Translations under genes and position numbers: made by a program | Source: CAYTRP01 sp964625145 | GTDB lineage: Bacteria > Sumerlaeota > Sumerlaeia > SLMS01 > JAHLLQ01 | Direction: 5' to 3' | Length of the DNA: 20,518 bases | Assembly (NCBI GenBank): GCA_964625145.1 | Contig: CAZVAQ010000055.1 | Location: 1-20,518 of the forward strand | Notes under the pieces: model-generated | Seen by the model: only the letters and a program-made list of their open reading frames with translations | Database searches by the model: none | What the model was told of the DNA's origin: nothing | Part shown: positions 6,574 to 14,664 of the stretch, one piece after another | How positions within the stretch are numbered: the stretch's first letter is position 1 | Layout: the number at the start of each line of letters is the position of its first letter

Positions 6574-7422
6574 ATGGAACCCGAAGATGTGAACGGCCAA
6601 CTCGAGAAGCTCTACAGCAGCGCCGAGGCTGCCTCCAGCGAAGGCTTGGTGGACGAGGCGATCCGCCGTTGCGAGACGGCGCTGGAGATGCTGGACATGC
6701 ATCCCGACGAGGATGTCACGTTCACACATGCGGACTTCCTGATGGTGGCCGGGCATGCCTGTTGGGAGGACGGCGACATCGAGGCTGCGCAGCGATTCTA
6801 TCGCCAGGCCTACGAGATCGACATCAGCCGCGTTGACGCGATGGTGGCGGTTGGGGTTTCGCTGTTTCACCTGTGCCGATTCCAAGCCAGCCATCATTAC
6901 CTGGAGTTGGCGAGTGTCGAGGATCCGGAGATTGCCGAGGTTTGGTACTACCTGGCGCTTCTGGCCCTGCGACGGAATGACAGGGGGCTGGCAGAGTTGT
7001 TCTTCGAGCGCGCCCACGAGCTGGAACCGGATCGTTGGCTACGGCCACGATTCGTGGATTCTCCAGAAGTCGAGCGCATCCTGACCGATTTGCTGAATTC
7101 GTTTCCGCCGGAGATTCTCAAGGTCATCGAGAACGTGGCCATCATCGTCGAGGATCGACCGGATGACGAACTGCTGCACTCCAACGAGCCGCCGCTGGAT
7201 CCGCTGATGTTGGGTATCTTTGAGGGGACGCCGTTCCCCGAGGAGAGCGCCTTTGGCGCGGCGGAGACTCCCAATCGCATCCTGATCTTCGCGGAGAACA
7301 TCGCCCTGATCGCCGAGGACGAGAACCGGTTGCACGAGGAACTTGGCATCACGCTCAAGCACGAGATCGGACATTTCCTCGGACTCGATGAGGACGAGCT
7401 GGCCGAGCGCGGCCTCGACTAA
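6574..7422 (+). CDS. TPR-repeat protein with C-terminal minimal zincin metallopeptidase domain
   Basis: The 282-residue protein has a helical TPR-like N-terminal half (about 10-155; units around residues 53-83, 87-117 and 121-152, e.g. AEVWYYLALLALRRNDRGLAELFFERAHELEP). From about 165 a zincin_1-type domain (PF06262-like) follows: FPPEILKVIENVAIIVEDRP, then LLHSN...LMLGIFEGTPF, then PNRILIFAENI, and the metal site HEIGHFLGLDEDEL with H263, E264, H267 and a likely third ligand D272. Stand-alone zincin_1 proteins are about 110-140 residues, so the TPR half is an added partner-binding module. ATG 6574 is preceded by GGGGAGAGG at good spacing; the frame is open upstream to 6517 but lacks such a site. 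No signal peptide, so cytoplasmic. The substrate is unknown. rimO begins 20 bp downstream and is probably co-transcribed. Confidence 0.85.
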   Translation: MEPEDVNGQLEKLYSSAEAASSEGLVDEAIRRCETALEMLDMHPDEDVTFTHADFLMVAGHACWEDGDIEAAQRFYRQAYEIDISRVDAMVAVGVSLFHLCRFQASHHYLELASVEDPEIAEVWYYLALLALRRNDRGLAELFFERAHELEPDRWLRPRFVDSPEVERILTDLLNSFPPEILKVIENVAIIVEDRPDDELLHSNEPPLDPLMLGIFEGTPFPEESAFGAAETPNRILIFAENIALIAEDENRLHEELGITLKHEIGHFLGLDEDELAERGLD

Positions 7423-7442
7423 ACATTCACGAAGGAATGCGA

Positions 7443-8924
7443 GTGAAGAACGAGAGCACGACGAAGCCCCAAGGCATGCGCGTTGGGATGGTGACACTCG
7501 GGTGCGACAAGAACACCGTCGACAACGAGTACCTTGCGGGTTTGTTGTCGCAGGGTGGATTGGACATCGAGATCGCCGATCCGGAATCGCCACCGGATGT
7601 GGTGGTGATCACGACGTGCGGCTTCATCGCGTCGGCGCGGCAGCAATCCTTTGATGCGATCGGGCAATGGGAAGAGATCCGCCGCAAGTCAGGCACGCGG
7701 CTGGGCGTGATTGGCTGCCTGGCGCAGCGCGAGGGCGAACGGTTGTTGCGCGAATATCCGGGCATCGACTTTCTGGCGGGTGTTGGCGACTTCGAGCGCG
7801 TGGCGCGGTTGGTGGCCGGCGAGACCAAGTCGCAGTTTGTGGAGGACACGAACAAGGATGGCGCGTGGCAACTGGATCGCCAAAGCCCCGCGGCGACCGG
7901 TGCACACATTGACTTTGACGATCGCGAGTTTTCCATCGACGCGCCGCGCGTCATCGTGCCGCGGACGTTGCCCCGCAAGCGGATGGATGCACGGCCGCAT
8001 GGTTTCCTGAAGATCTCCGACGGCTGCAACCATACCTGCACCTTCTGCAGCATCCCGCTGATGAAGGGGATCTACACCAGCGTCCCCAAGGCGACGCTGC
8101 TGGATGAGGCGCGCCGGATGATCGACAGCGGCGTGCGCGAGATCAACATCGTGGCGCAGGACATCACGAAGTACGGGCTGGACCTGGAGAAGCGGTTCAT
8201 GCTGCCGGAGCTGCTCGGCGAGATCGCCTCGCTCCCCGGCAAGTTCTGGGTGCGGCTGTTCTACCTGTATCCGTCGACGGTGACGCGTGACCTTGTCGCC
8301 GTGATGCGAGAGCACCCGAAGATCGCTCGGTACCTGGACATTCCCCTGCAGCACCTGGATCCGTCGGTGTTGAAGCGCATGCGCCGTCCGCACGATCGGG
8401 AGCGGACGATGGACATGCTGCGGATGTTGCGCTCCGAGATGCCCGAGGTCGCATTGCGCACGACCTTCATTGTTGGCTTCCCCGGGGAGACTCCGGCGGA
8501 GTTCAAGACGGTTGTCGAGGGGATCGAGGAGATTCGCTTCGAGCGGCTTGGCGTGTTTACCTATTCACGCGAACCGGGTACGCCATCGGCGACGATGCCA
8601 AACCAGGTGACGGAGAAAGTGAAGGATCGCCGCCGGGACAAGTTGATGAAGCTGCAGGCGCGCATCAGCGCGGAATGGGCAGCGAGCCAGGTCGGCACCG
8701 TGCGCGAAGTGTTGGTGGAGGGCCGTGTGCCGAACAGCAATTGGTATGTGGGGCGCAGCCACAGCGAGGCCGCGGACATCGATGGAGTCATCCGGTTTGA
8801 ATCGGAATCGCCGCTTGCGATTGGCGATTTCGCGCAGGTGCGCATCACTTCGTCGGACGTGTATGATCTGAACGGCGAGGCGGTCACGGCTCCGGCGGCT
8901 GTGTCTGCTGGGAACGGGCGCTGA
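7443..8924 (+). CDS. rimO: Ribosomal protein S12 methylthiotransferase RimO
   Basis: RimO is a radical-SAM enzyme that methylthiolates Asp89 (E. coli numbering) of ribosomal protein S12. The N-terminal UPF0004 domain supplies three cluster Cys in MVTLGCDKNTVD (C21), TTCGFI (C59) and GCLAQRE (C92). The radical-SAM motif CNHTCTFC (C195, C199, C202) binds the second 4Fe-4S cluster. The C-terminal 70 or so residues form a TRAM domain (VREVLVEGRV...RFESESPLAIGDFAQVRIT). MTLGCDKNTVDNE separates RimO from MiaB. Two starts compete: ATG 7437 and GTG 7443. The GAAGGA at 7431-7436 touches the ATG but stands 6 bases from the GTG, so the GTG is chosen. At 493 residues it is longer than E. coli RimO (441). 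Its 3' end overlaps the convergent attH-like gene by 41 bp. Confidence 0.94.
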   Translation: MKNESTTKPQGMRVGMVTLGCDKNTVDNEYLAGLLSQGGLDIEIADPESPPDVVVITTCGFIASARQQSFDAIGQWEEIRRKSGTRLGVIGCLAQREGERLLREYPGIDFLAGVGDFERVARLVAGETKSQFVEDTNKDGAWQLDRQSPAATGAHIDFDDREFSIDAPRVIVPRTLPRKRMDARPHGFLKISDGCNHTCTFCSIPLMKGIYTSVPKATLLDEARRMIDSGVREINIVAQDITKYGLDLEKRFMLPELLGEIASLPGKFWVRLFYLYPSTVTRDLVAVMREHPKIARYLDIPLQHLDPSVLKRMRRPHDRERTMDMLRMLRSEMPEVALRTTFIVGFPGETPAEFKTVVEGIEEIRFERLGVFTYSREPGTPSATMPNQVTEKVKDRRRDKLMKLQARISAEWAASQVGTVREVLVEGRVPNSNWYVGRSHSEAADIDGVIRFESESPLAIGDFAQVRITSSDVYDLNGEAVTAPAAVSAGNGR

Positions 8925-10020
8925 GGGCCTCCATGGGCTTCGCGTAGCCCACCAGCTCCATGTATCCGCTGCCGGTGGCGGGCTTGTCTTTCCACGTGCC
9001 TTCCACGCGAATGGCGCCTTCATAGTAGGTGGCGCCCGTGTGGCGGGTCATGCGCATCTCCTGCGCCTCGAATGCGGGAGCGACGATGAGGCTGGTTTGC
9101 TCTGAAGGAATGCTGATCTTCCAGCGAACGGGATAGCGGGCGCCGCTCTCGTTGCTCCCCCACCAACCGGTCTCTTCCAGAACGTACTCCCCACTTGTGA
9201 TGATCCGCACGGTGCCGTCGGGTTCGATGATGGTGCCGGTTGCTGCCGGATTCGCCGATCCGTCGCGGCGGCGAAGGCGATAGATCATCGCGTCGGTGCC
9301 ATCTTCGAGTTGGATGGCGAACCAATCCCAGCCGATTTCGTCCTCGCCCAGCCAGGCACTGCCGAATTCGTGGTCCATCCACGAGTTACCAGTGACGGCC
9401 TGGCGATGGCCGTTGATGGTGATCTCGCCGTCGGTGTCGAGGCGCGTCCAGCCAAGGTAGTACGATGCCTGCTCCGCGTTCTCGCCCTTGATGTGCACGC
9501 CGTTCTCTCCATGAATGACCAATGGCTTTCGCGGACGCATGGTGACGGACAGGCGTGTGTCGCCTTCGCCTGCATCGAGGCGCACGATCTCCGAACCGTT
9601 CGTTGAATCTTCAAGCCACATGCGCCAGTCGCCCACATGGGCATCGAGTGTTGCTTCGGAGGAACCAGCCTGACCAAGGCCTTCGCGACCCAAGCGCTCC
9701 CAATCGTGATGGCGCTGACGGTCGATTTCACTAATGGCAAAGTGGCCAAGATGGACCTGTGCGGGAAACAGAGGGGAACTGGCCTCGCTGCCCGGCGGAA
9801 CGAGGCGAGTGCGGAAGATGGTGAACTGGTAGCCAAAGGTGGTGCCGTCCTCGGCCGCGAGATTTCCGGTCACATACCACCACTCCGTGCGATAGTCCGG
9901 ATGAGCGCCATGATCGCGTGGAAAATCGAAGACGCGGCCCGGCACGGCGAGGGGATATCGCTGTGCGGCAATAGCTACTGGCAGGAGAAGAAGACAGAGG
10001 ATGAAGAGAAGGGATTTCAC
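8884..10020 (-). CDS. Secreted AttH/CrtC-like lipocalin-related protein
   Basis: This 378-residue protein has a classic signal peptide (KSLLFILCLLLLPVAIAAQ) and then a double-lipocalin-like fold of the AttH / hydroxyneurosporene synthase family (COG5621, PF07143-like). Family motifs are FPRDHGAHPDYRTEWWYVTGNL near the mature N-terminus, FGYQFTIFR, SWMDHEFGS and WDWFAIQLEDG, then a C-terminal half ending GSGYMELVGYAKPM. The frame is open to 10119, but GTG 10020 sits right at the signal peptide, has GGAAG about 9 bases upstream and overlaps the permease stop as GTGA, so it is the likely start. Family members are the periplasmic or exported component of AttEFGH-type transporters; some relatives are carotenoid 1,2-hydratases. 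Enzymatic activity is not demonstrable here. It is the last gene of the exporter operon. Confidence 0.85.
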   Translation of the reverse strand: MKSLLFILCLLLLPVAIAAQRYPLAVPGRVFDFPRDHGAHPDYRTEWWYVTGNLAAEDGTTFGYQFTIFRTRLVPPGSEASSPLFPAQVHLGHFAISEIDRQRHHDWERLGREGLGQAGSSEATLDAHVGDWRMWLEDSTNGSEIVRLDAGEGDTRLSVTMRPRKPLVIHGENGVHIKGENAEQASYYLGWTRLDTDGEITINGHRQAVTGNSWMDHEFGSAWLGEDEIGWDWFAIQLEDGTDAMIYRLRRRDGSANPAATGTIIEPDGTVRIITSGEYVLEETGWWGSNESGARYPVRWKISIPSEQTSLIVAPAFEAQEMRMTRHTGATYYEGAIRVEGTWKDKPATGSGYMELVGYAKPMEALSARSQQTQPPEP

Positions 10021-12578
10021 TGTTCTGCGCTTCCGTTGATGATTCGCCATGCAGGACCCGCCCCTGCCACCAACGTTGCGAGGAACAGGAGGGCAACGGT
10101 CTGAAAGAGCACGGGCCATGGGATATCAAACCCAATGGTCCAGCCGAAGCTTTCGGCCATGACAACGGTGGTGAGACTCCATGCCATGACCAATCCCCCG
10201 GCGACACCGAGAATGATCCCTGCAATGCCGATGAGGCCTGCTTCGAGGATGAGGATGCGGGCGACGCGTCCGCGCGAGGCGCCAAGGGTTCGCAGGGTGA
10301 TGACCTCGTGGCGGCGATCCATGAGTTGCGCCAAGAGAGTTGTCGCAACGCCGAGGATCGCGACAAGCATCGCGATGAGTTGGAGCACCTGCGTGACGGC
10401 GAAGGTCTTGTCGAATGCACGGAGGGCGTTTTCCCGGATGTCGCGGTTGGACCTGATGTCGACCGGCGGGGCCGACGAGGCTTGAAGACGTGCCGCGACC
10501 ATCTCGCGAATCGCATCGGGTTGCGCACCGTCATTCAGATGAATGGCGATGCTGTCAGCCGCCTCATCGTTGTAGAGACCAACATAGTGCGCGCGGTCCA
10601 TGAGGACATAGCCCTGCTCTGATGCGTAGTCGCGGTAGATGGCGAGAATGCGCACATCCTTGATGCCGGAGGGGGTGGGGAGTGAGAGGGTCTGTCCTTC
10701 GGTAAGGCCGCGCTTGCGGGCGAAGGATTCGCTGGCGAAGACGTCGCCGCTGGCTTCGGCGCTTCGAATGAGCGACTCTACATCACCGGATGTGACGATT
10801 GTCCGGCTGAGGCGGGCAGGATCGAGGCGCGCACCGGAAACGCGCGCTTCCATTCCATCGATGACGACATTGCGAACGCGGGATATGTCGACGCGTTCAA
10901 TGCCTGTGATATCGACAAGGCCGTTGATGTGATGAGGCGCCAGCGTGGCGTCCGTGCCCGATTGCCGCGGAGTCACGTACAGGTCGGCGATAAGCACCTG
11001 GCCAAGCCAGTCGGTGACCGTCTCGCGGAAGCTGGCGATCATGATGGTGACGGCTATGGTCATGGCGACGCCGAGATAGAGGCCGCCGAGAGCGACACTC
11101 GCACGGCCGAGGGAGGATTCCGTCGCGGAGGAGGCGAGGAGTCCCTCCGCGCCAAGGATGCGGGCATAGACACCGCGAAGCCCGCGGCAGACCAGTGCCA
11201 GAAGTGGACGTGCCCAGAACATGCCAGCGGCGAGTATGAGCACGGTGGCTGTGTAGCCAATGACGGGAATGCCAGGTTTGAGTTCGCGTTGTAGGACAAG
11301 AATTGCAAGGCCGACGAGAACGAAGCCCACGATGATTTGCCATGCGATGCCGCGAGTGGCGGTTTCATCGCTGCCGCGACGCATGGTGTTGGCGGGCGGT
11401 GTCACGGCGGCTTCATTGGCGGGGCCGATTGAGGCCACAATGGAGAAGAGAAGCCCGAGGGCCATTCCACCGAGGATGATTCGCGGCGTGAGGACGATGC
11501 CGGTGGCGTCTGCACGGAAGAAGTTGATCGAGATCGCGTCTGACACGGTTTCGACCATGAGTGCGGCCATGAGGACACCGAGAAGGACGCCGAGCACTCC
11601 TCCAATCAATCCAAAGACAGCGCCTTCGATCAGGAAGGCTGCGCGGACGCGGTTCCTTCCCACGCCCATCGCGCGAAGGGTTCCGATGACGTTACGCCGG
11701 CGGACGACGGATATCTTCATGGTGTTGTAGATGAGAAATGCGCCGACCAACAGGGATATCTGGCCGAGGGCATTGAGGTTGAAGCGAAAGGCGGCCAGCA
11801 TGGACTCGACGCGGGTGCTGCGCTGCTCGGGGCGCTCAATCAATGCATCAGTGGGAAAGCGTTCGCGGAGCGTCCCGGCGACTTGCTCCACGTCAGCATC
11901 CTGCCGGGTGACGATGTCGATCTGGTCGATGGTGCCCATGGTGCCGAGCAGATGGTCTGCGATGCCGAGATCCGTGAGGATGACATTGCCACCGTAGGCC
12001 CGCGCCAGATCGCCACTCTCGATAATGGCGCCGATGCGGAACTCCTTCTCGCCATGCGTGAGGAGCGTCAGCCGAAGTGAATCGCCGAGAGTTGCGTGGA
12101 CGCGCTGGGCGAAGATGTTCGAAAGAATCAGGACATCCGGGTCGGTGGCCAGTGACGTGAAGTTTCTTCCGGGTTCAAGTCGCAGCGCGATGGGGCGGAC
12201 GTTCTTCTCGCCGGATTCTCCGCTGGCGAGCAGGTCGACTCCGATCAGGGTGACGCGCACGGATTCGCCGTTGGGATCCGTCCACTGCAGATCACCACGG
12301 ATGAGCGGCGCGTAGGATTCAATGCCGTCGATCCCTGCGGCTCGCCCGACGAGCGATCCGGGCAATCGCGCGCCGTTGCCGCGAATGGTGAGGGTGGCTT
12401 CCCCCGCGATGTCGCGCAGGTTGCGGCGGAAGCTTTCGACGGCGGATTCATTGCTGAGGTCGATGCCGACCAGGACGGCCACGCCAAGAGTCACGCCGAG
12501 GATGGTGAGGGCAGTGCGTCCACGCTCCTCGCGAAGATAGGAACCAATCAGCGCGTGAAAGGCTGTCAGCCAGGACAC
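10017..12578 (-). CDS. FtsX-type ABC permease, double-domain (AttF-AttG / YbbP-like)
   Basis: This 853-residue inner-membrane protein has an N-terminal helix (TALTILGVTLGVAVLVGI), a MacB-type periplasmic domain (about 45-265), a first FtsX membrane unit (ISLLVGAFLIYNTMKISVVRRRNVIGTLRAMG onward, about 275-400), a linker with two more helices, a second periplasmic domain (about 520-735) and a second FtsX unit (LIAMLVAILGVATTLLAQLMDRRHEVITLRTLGAS onward). Both FtsX units carry the R..I.TLR.MG-type coupling-helix region that docks on the ATPase. One chain thus supplies what AttF and AttG, or LolC and LolE, supply as two. E. coli YbbP has the same size and layout. It starts with GTG at 12578 and overlaps the ATPase gene by 13 bp. 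It probably moves a lipid or lipoprotein-like substrate out of the inner membrane. Confidence 0.9.
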   Translation of the reverse strand: MSWLTAFHALIGSYLREERGRTALTILGVTLGVAVLVGIDLSNESAVESFRRNLRDIAGEATLTIRGNGARLPGSLVGRAAGIDGIESYAPLIRGDLQWTDPNGESVRVTLIGVDLLASGESGEKNVRPIALRLEPGRNFTSLATDPDVLILSNIFAQRVHATLGDSLRLTLLTHGEKEFRIGAIIESGDLARAYGGNVILTDLGIADHLLGTMGTIDQIDIVTRQDADVEQVAGTLRERFPTDALIERPEQRSTRVESMLAAFRFNLNALGQISLLVGAFLIYNTMKISVVRRRNVIGTLRAMGVGRNRVRAAFLIEGAVFGLIGGVLGVLLGVLMAALMVETVSDAISINFFRADATGIVLTPRIILGGMALGLLFSIVASIGPANEAAVTPPANTMRRGSDETATRGIAWQIIVGFVLVGLAILVLQRELKPGIPVIGYTATVLILAAGMFWARPLLALVCRGLRGVYARILGAEGLLASSATESSLGRASVALGGLYLGVAMTIAVTIMIASFRETVTDWLGQVLIADLYVTPRQSGTDATLAPHHINGLVDITGIERVDISRVRNVVIDGMEARVSGARLDPARLSRTIVTSGDVESLIRSAEASGDVFASESFARKRGLTEGQTLSLPTPSGIKDVRILAIYRDYASEQGYVLMDRAHYVGLYNDEAADSIAIHLNDGAQPDAIREMVAARLQASSAPPVDIRSNRDIRENALRAFDKTFAVTQVLQLIAMLVAILGVATTLLAQLMDRRHEVITLRTLGASRGRVARILILEAGLIGIAGIILGVAGGLVMAWSLTTVVMAESFGWTIGFDIPWPVLFQTVALLFLATLVAGAGPAWRIINGSAEQ

Positions 12579-13288
12579 GGTACGGCATCCCTGGCGGCGG
12601 GGCCTTCGACGATCGCGCCGTCCTCCATGCGAATGATGCGCGAGGCGACACCGGCGGCGGCGCTGTCGTGAGTTGCCATGATGATGGCGGCGCGATGCTG
12701 TTCGCCCTTGGCAAGCAGCAGGTCGAGGATGCGCCGGCCTGTTTTGGAGTCGAGGTTGCCGGTTGGTTCGTCCGCGATGACCAGGCGGGGGCCATGAACG
12801 AGCGCGCGCGCGATGGCAACGCGTTGCATCTCACCGCCGGAGAGTTGATGCACGCGGCGATGGTGCTTGTCGCCGAGACCGACGTCATCGGCCATGGCGC
12901 GAGCCCGATCGCGGGCCTGCGCTCGGGCGACGCCGAGGAAGAGCAACGGCAGGGCGATGTTCTCGGCAACCGTCAGGTTGGGGAGCAGGTTGAAGAACTG
13001 AAAGACAAACCCGATGTTGCGCAGACGGAAGTCGCTGCGCTCCTTGTCGGACTTGGTGTGGAGGCTGGAGCCGGCGACGAGCACTTCGCCGGTGTCGGGG
13101 ACATCAAGTCCGCCCATGAGATTGAGCAGGGTGGTCTTGCCGCTGCCGGAAGCTCCCATAAGCGCGACAAAGCCGCCCTCTTCGATACAGAGCGTGACAC
13201 CGCGCAGGACGGAAGCGCCTCCCGAAGCGGGATCGCCGTAGGTCTTGGAAACTGACCTGACGTCGACCAAGGGGACCGAGGGAGTCAC
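12566..13288 (-). CDS. ABC transporter ATP-binding protein, LolD/MacB type (AttE-like)
   Basis: This 240-residue ATPase has Walker A GASGSGKTT, Q-loop context FVFQFFNLLPNLTVAENIALPL, signature LSGGEMQRVAIARAL, Walker B LVIADEPTGNLD and H-loop THD. The phrases GGLDVPDTGEV and DEPTGNLDSKTG are those of the LolD/MacB/FtsE/YbbA group, which drive FtsX-type permeases, in agreement with the next gene. The start is GTG 13288 with AAAGGA 8 bases upstream. The stop overlaps the permease start. It is the first gene of the three-gene AttEFGH-like operon. Upstream, 121 bp separate it from the desaturase stop. Confidence 0.95.
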   Translation of the reverse strand: MTPSVPLVDVRSVSKTYGDPASGGASVLRGVTLCIEEGGFVALMGASGSGKTTLLNLMGGLDVPDTGEVLVAGSSLHTKSDKERSDFRLRNIGFVFQFFNLLPNLTVAENIALPLLFLGVARAQARDRARAMADDVGLGDKHHRRVHQLSGGEMQRVAIARALVHGPRLVIADEPTGNLDSKTGRRILDLLLAKGEQHRAAIIMATHDSAAAGVASRIIRMEDGAIVEGPAARDAVPCPG

Positions 13289-13409
13289 GCCGAGTCCTTT
13301 CAGAGGGCTGGCAGCCGGTCATTTAACCGGATGCCTGTCTCCCCTCTAGGCGATACCGCCGAAGTGGAACAGGGCAAGACCCGTCATGCTGCGTGGGGCG
13401 GCAGAGTGT
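13289..13409 (-). promoter_or_regulatory. Spacer between desaturase and exporter operon
   Basis: The 121-bp spacer reads on the minus strand through a small GGCG-GTAT-CGCC hairpin (about 13347-13358) and CCGG-N8-CCGG (about 13314-13329) before the AAAGGA ribosome site. It could hold a promoter for the exporter operon (a TTGCCC lies about 16 bases before a TATCGC), but read-through from the desaturase gene is equally possible as no U-tailed terminator is seen. Confidence 0.3.
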
Positions 13410-14369
13410 TCAGGCGCCGGCGCGCCCCTTTTCGAGCAGTTCCTGGGGAGGAGTGCGCAGATCCCAGACAAGCCCCAACTTCTCAAGCCCGCGAAGGACA
13501 AAGTGGGTCAGGTCAAACTCCCACCAGTAGAACCCTTGGCGCTCGCTGGAAGGATAGCGGTGGTGGTTGTTGTGCCATCCTTCGCCCATGGTCAAAATCG
13601 CCAGCAGCCAGTTGTTGCGACTGGAGTCGGTGGTCTCGAAGGTGCGGTAGCCAAAGATGTGGGCCAGCGAGTTGATGGTGAACGTGCCGTGGTACAGGAT
13701 CACGGTGCTGAGAAAGAAGCCCCAGATGAGCATCTGGATGCCAGTGACACCCAATGCGGGTGCCCAGACATGGAGGGCCCAGCCGGTCAGGTAGAGTGCG
13801 GCGGCCAGTAGGATCGGGACGGCCTTGTGATGGCGGTTGATCCAGACGAGCTCAGGGAACTTCATGAGGTCGCGGACGGCCTTCTCGTCGGTGTCGGCGT
13901 GATCGGGCGAGAGGAACCATCCTGCGTGGGACCACAGCAGGCCGTGGATGTGGGGAGAGTGCGTATCTTCCTCGGTGTCGGAGTGGCGATGGTGATGGCG
14001 GTGATGGGCAGCCCACCACAGGGGCCCCATCTGCACGCTGGCGTTGCCCAAGACGGCGAGGACGAATTGGAAGGCGCGGGATGTCTTGTAGCTGCGGTGG
14101 CTGAAGTAGCGGTGATAACCGGCAGTGATCCCGAACATGCGGACCCAATAGAGCACGACGCAGACAAGCAAGGCGATCCAACTGAACCCGACGAAGAAGA
14201 CTCCCAACGCCATGGCGTGAACGAAAATGAATGGAAGGGTATGGATGAAGTTGAGCCGGTACTTGGACTTCGCGACTTCCCTTCGAGTGATCAGATTGCC
14301 GGTGACTGGTGTGTCGAGGGCGATGGTTGCAGACGGGGCTTCAGGACAGGAAACAGCGGAACGGCTCAA
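13410..14369 (-). CDS. Acyl-CoA/acyl-lipid delta-9-type fatty acid desaturase
   Basis: This 319-residue integral-membrane di-iron desaturase introduces a cis double bond into fatty acyl chains. The three His boxes are complete: HRYFSH (86-91), HHRHH (122-126, within WWAAHHRHHHRHSDTEEDTHSP) and HNNHH (266-270), plus the NSLAH motif (233-237) that supplies another iron ligand. Four main hydrophobic helices match the stearoyl-CoA desaturase topology (about 45-80, 97-118, 184-204, 208-230). No cytochrome b5 domain is fused, so an external electron donor is needed. The likely start is TTG 14369 with AGAGG 10 bases upstream; no ATG or GTG is available nearby in frame. It lies just downstream of the CarH-like regulator gene on the same strand, with its own candidate promoter. 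Confidence 0.93.
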   Translation of the reverse strand: MSRSAVSCPEAPSATIALDTPVTGNLITRREVAKSKYRLNFIHTLPFIFVHAMALGVFFVGFSWIALLVCVVLYWVRMFGITAGYHRYFSHRSYKTSRAFQFVLAVLGNASVQMGPLWWAAHHRHHHRHSDTEEDTHSPHIHGLLWSHAGWFLSPDHADTDEKAVRDLMKFPELVWINRHHKAVPILLAAALYLTGWALHVWAPALGVTGIQMLIWGFFLSTVILYHGTFTINSLAHIFGYRTFETTDSSRNNWLLAILTMGEGWHNNHHRYPSSERQGFYWWEFDLTHFVLRGLEKLGLVWDLRTPPQELLEKGRAGA

Positions 14370-14664
14370 ATGAATGCTACCTCTTGGGCGATGTGGGAGG
14401 GGGATTTGACTCCACGGTTGGTGGCCGTGTGTCGAGGACTTCGTAGCCGGACACGATGAGGACCAGATGAAGGTGCACCAGCACCGTCTGCGCGAGCCCT
14501 GCCTCGCAACAGGAAATGTGGAAATCTCACGTTCGAATCAAGTCTTTGTTATTCCGCTTGTCAAAACCCGTCAAAACTGAACCAGGAAATGCTCGCGTTG
14601 AAGGAAGACGAGACATGCCGGCGTGCAGGGCCGTCCTGTTGCTGTCGGACATCAACGATCCGAA
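14370..14664 (-). promoter_or_regulatory. Desaturase upstream region with paired 10-bp direct repeats and TTGACA
   Basis: On the minus strand two exact-core repeats, TTTTGACGGG (14579-14570) and TTTTGACAAG (14569-14560), stand head to tail with a 10-bp period. The second contains a consensus -35 box TTGACA (14564-14559). Seventeen bases downstream is TTGATT (14541-14536), a weak -10. The predicted transcript would have a leader of about 160 bases before the TTG start. The arrangement, repeats overlapping the -35, is the one used by CarH/MerR-type repressors that bind direct repeats, and the CarH-like gene is adjacent. The remainder of this 295-bp region shows no gene. Confidence 0.4.

Noticed and set aside
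8884..10119. Longer form of the AttH-like protein starting at 10119 or 10050
   Set aside because: The added residues lie inside the permease gene and would bury the signal peptide; GTG 10020 has a ribosome site and the usual stop-start overlap.
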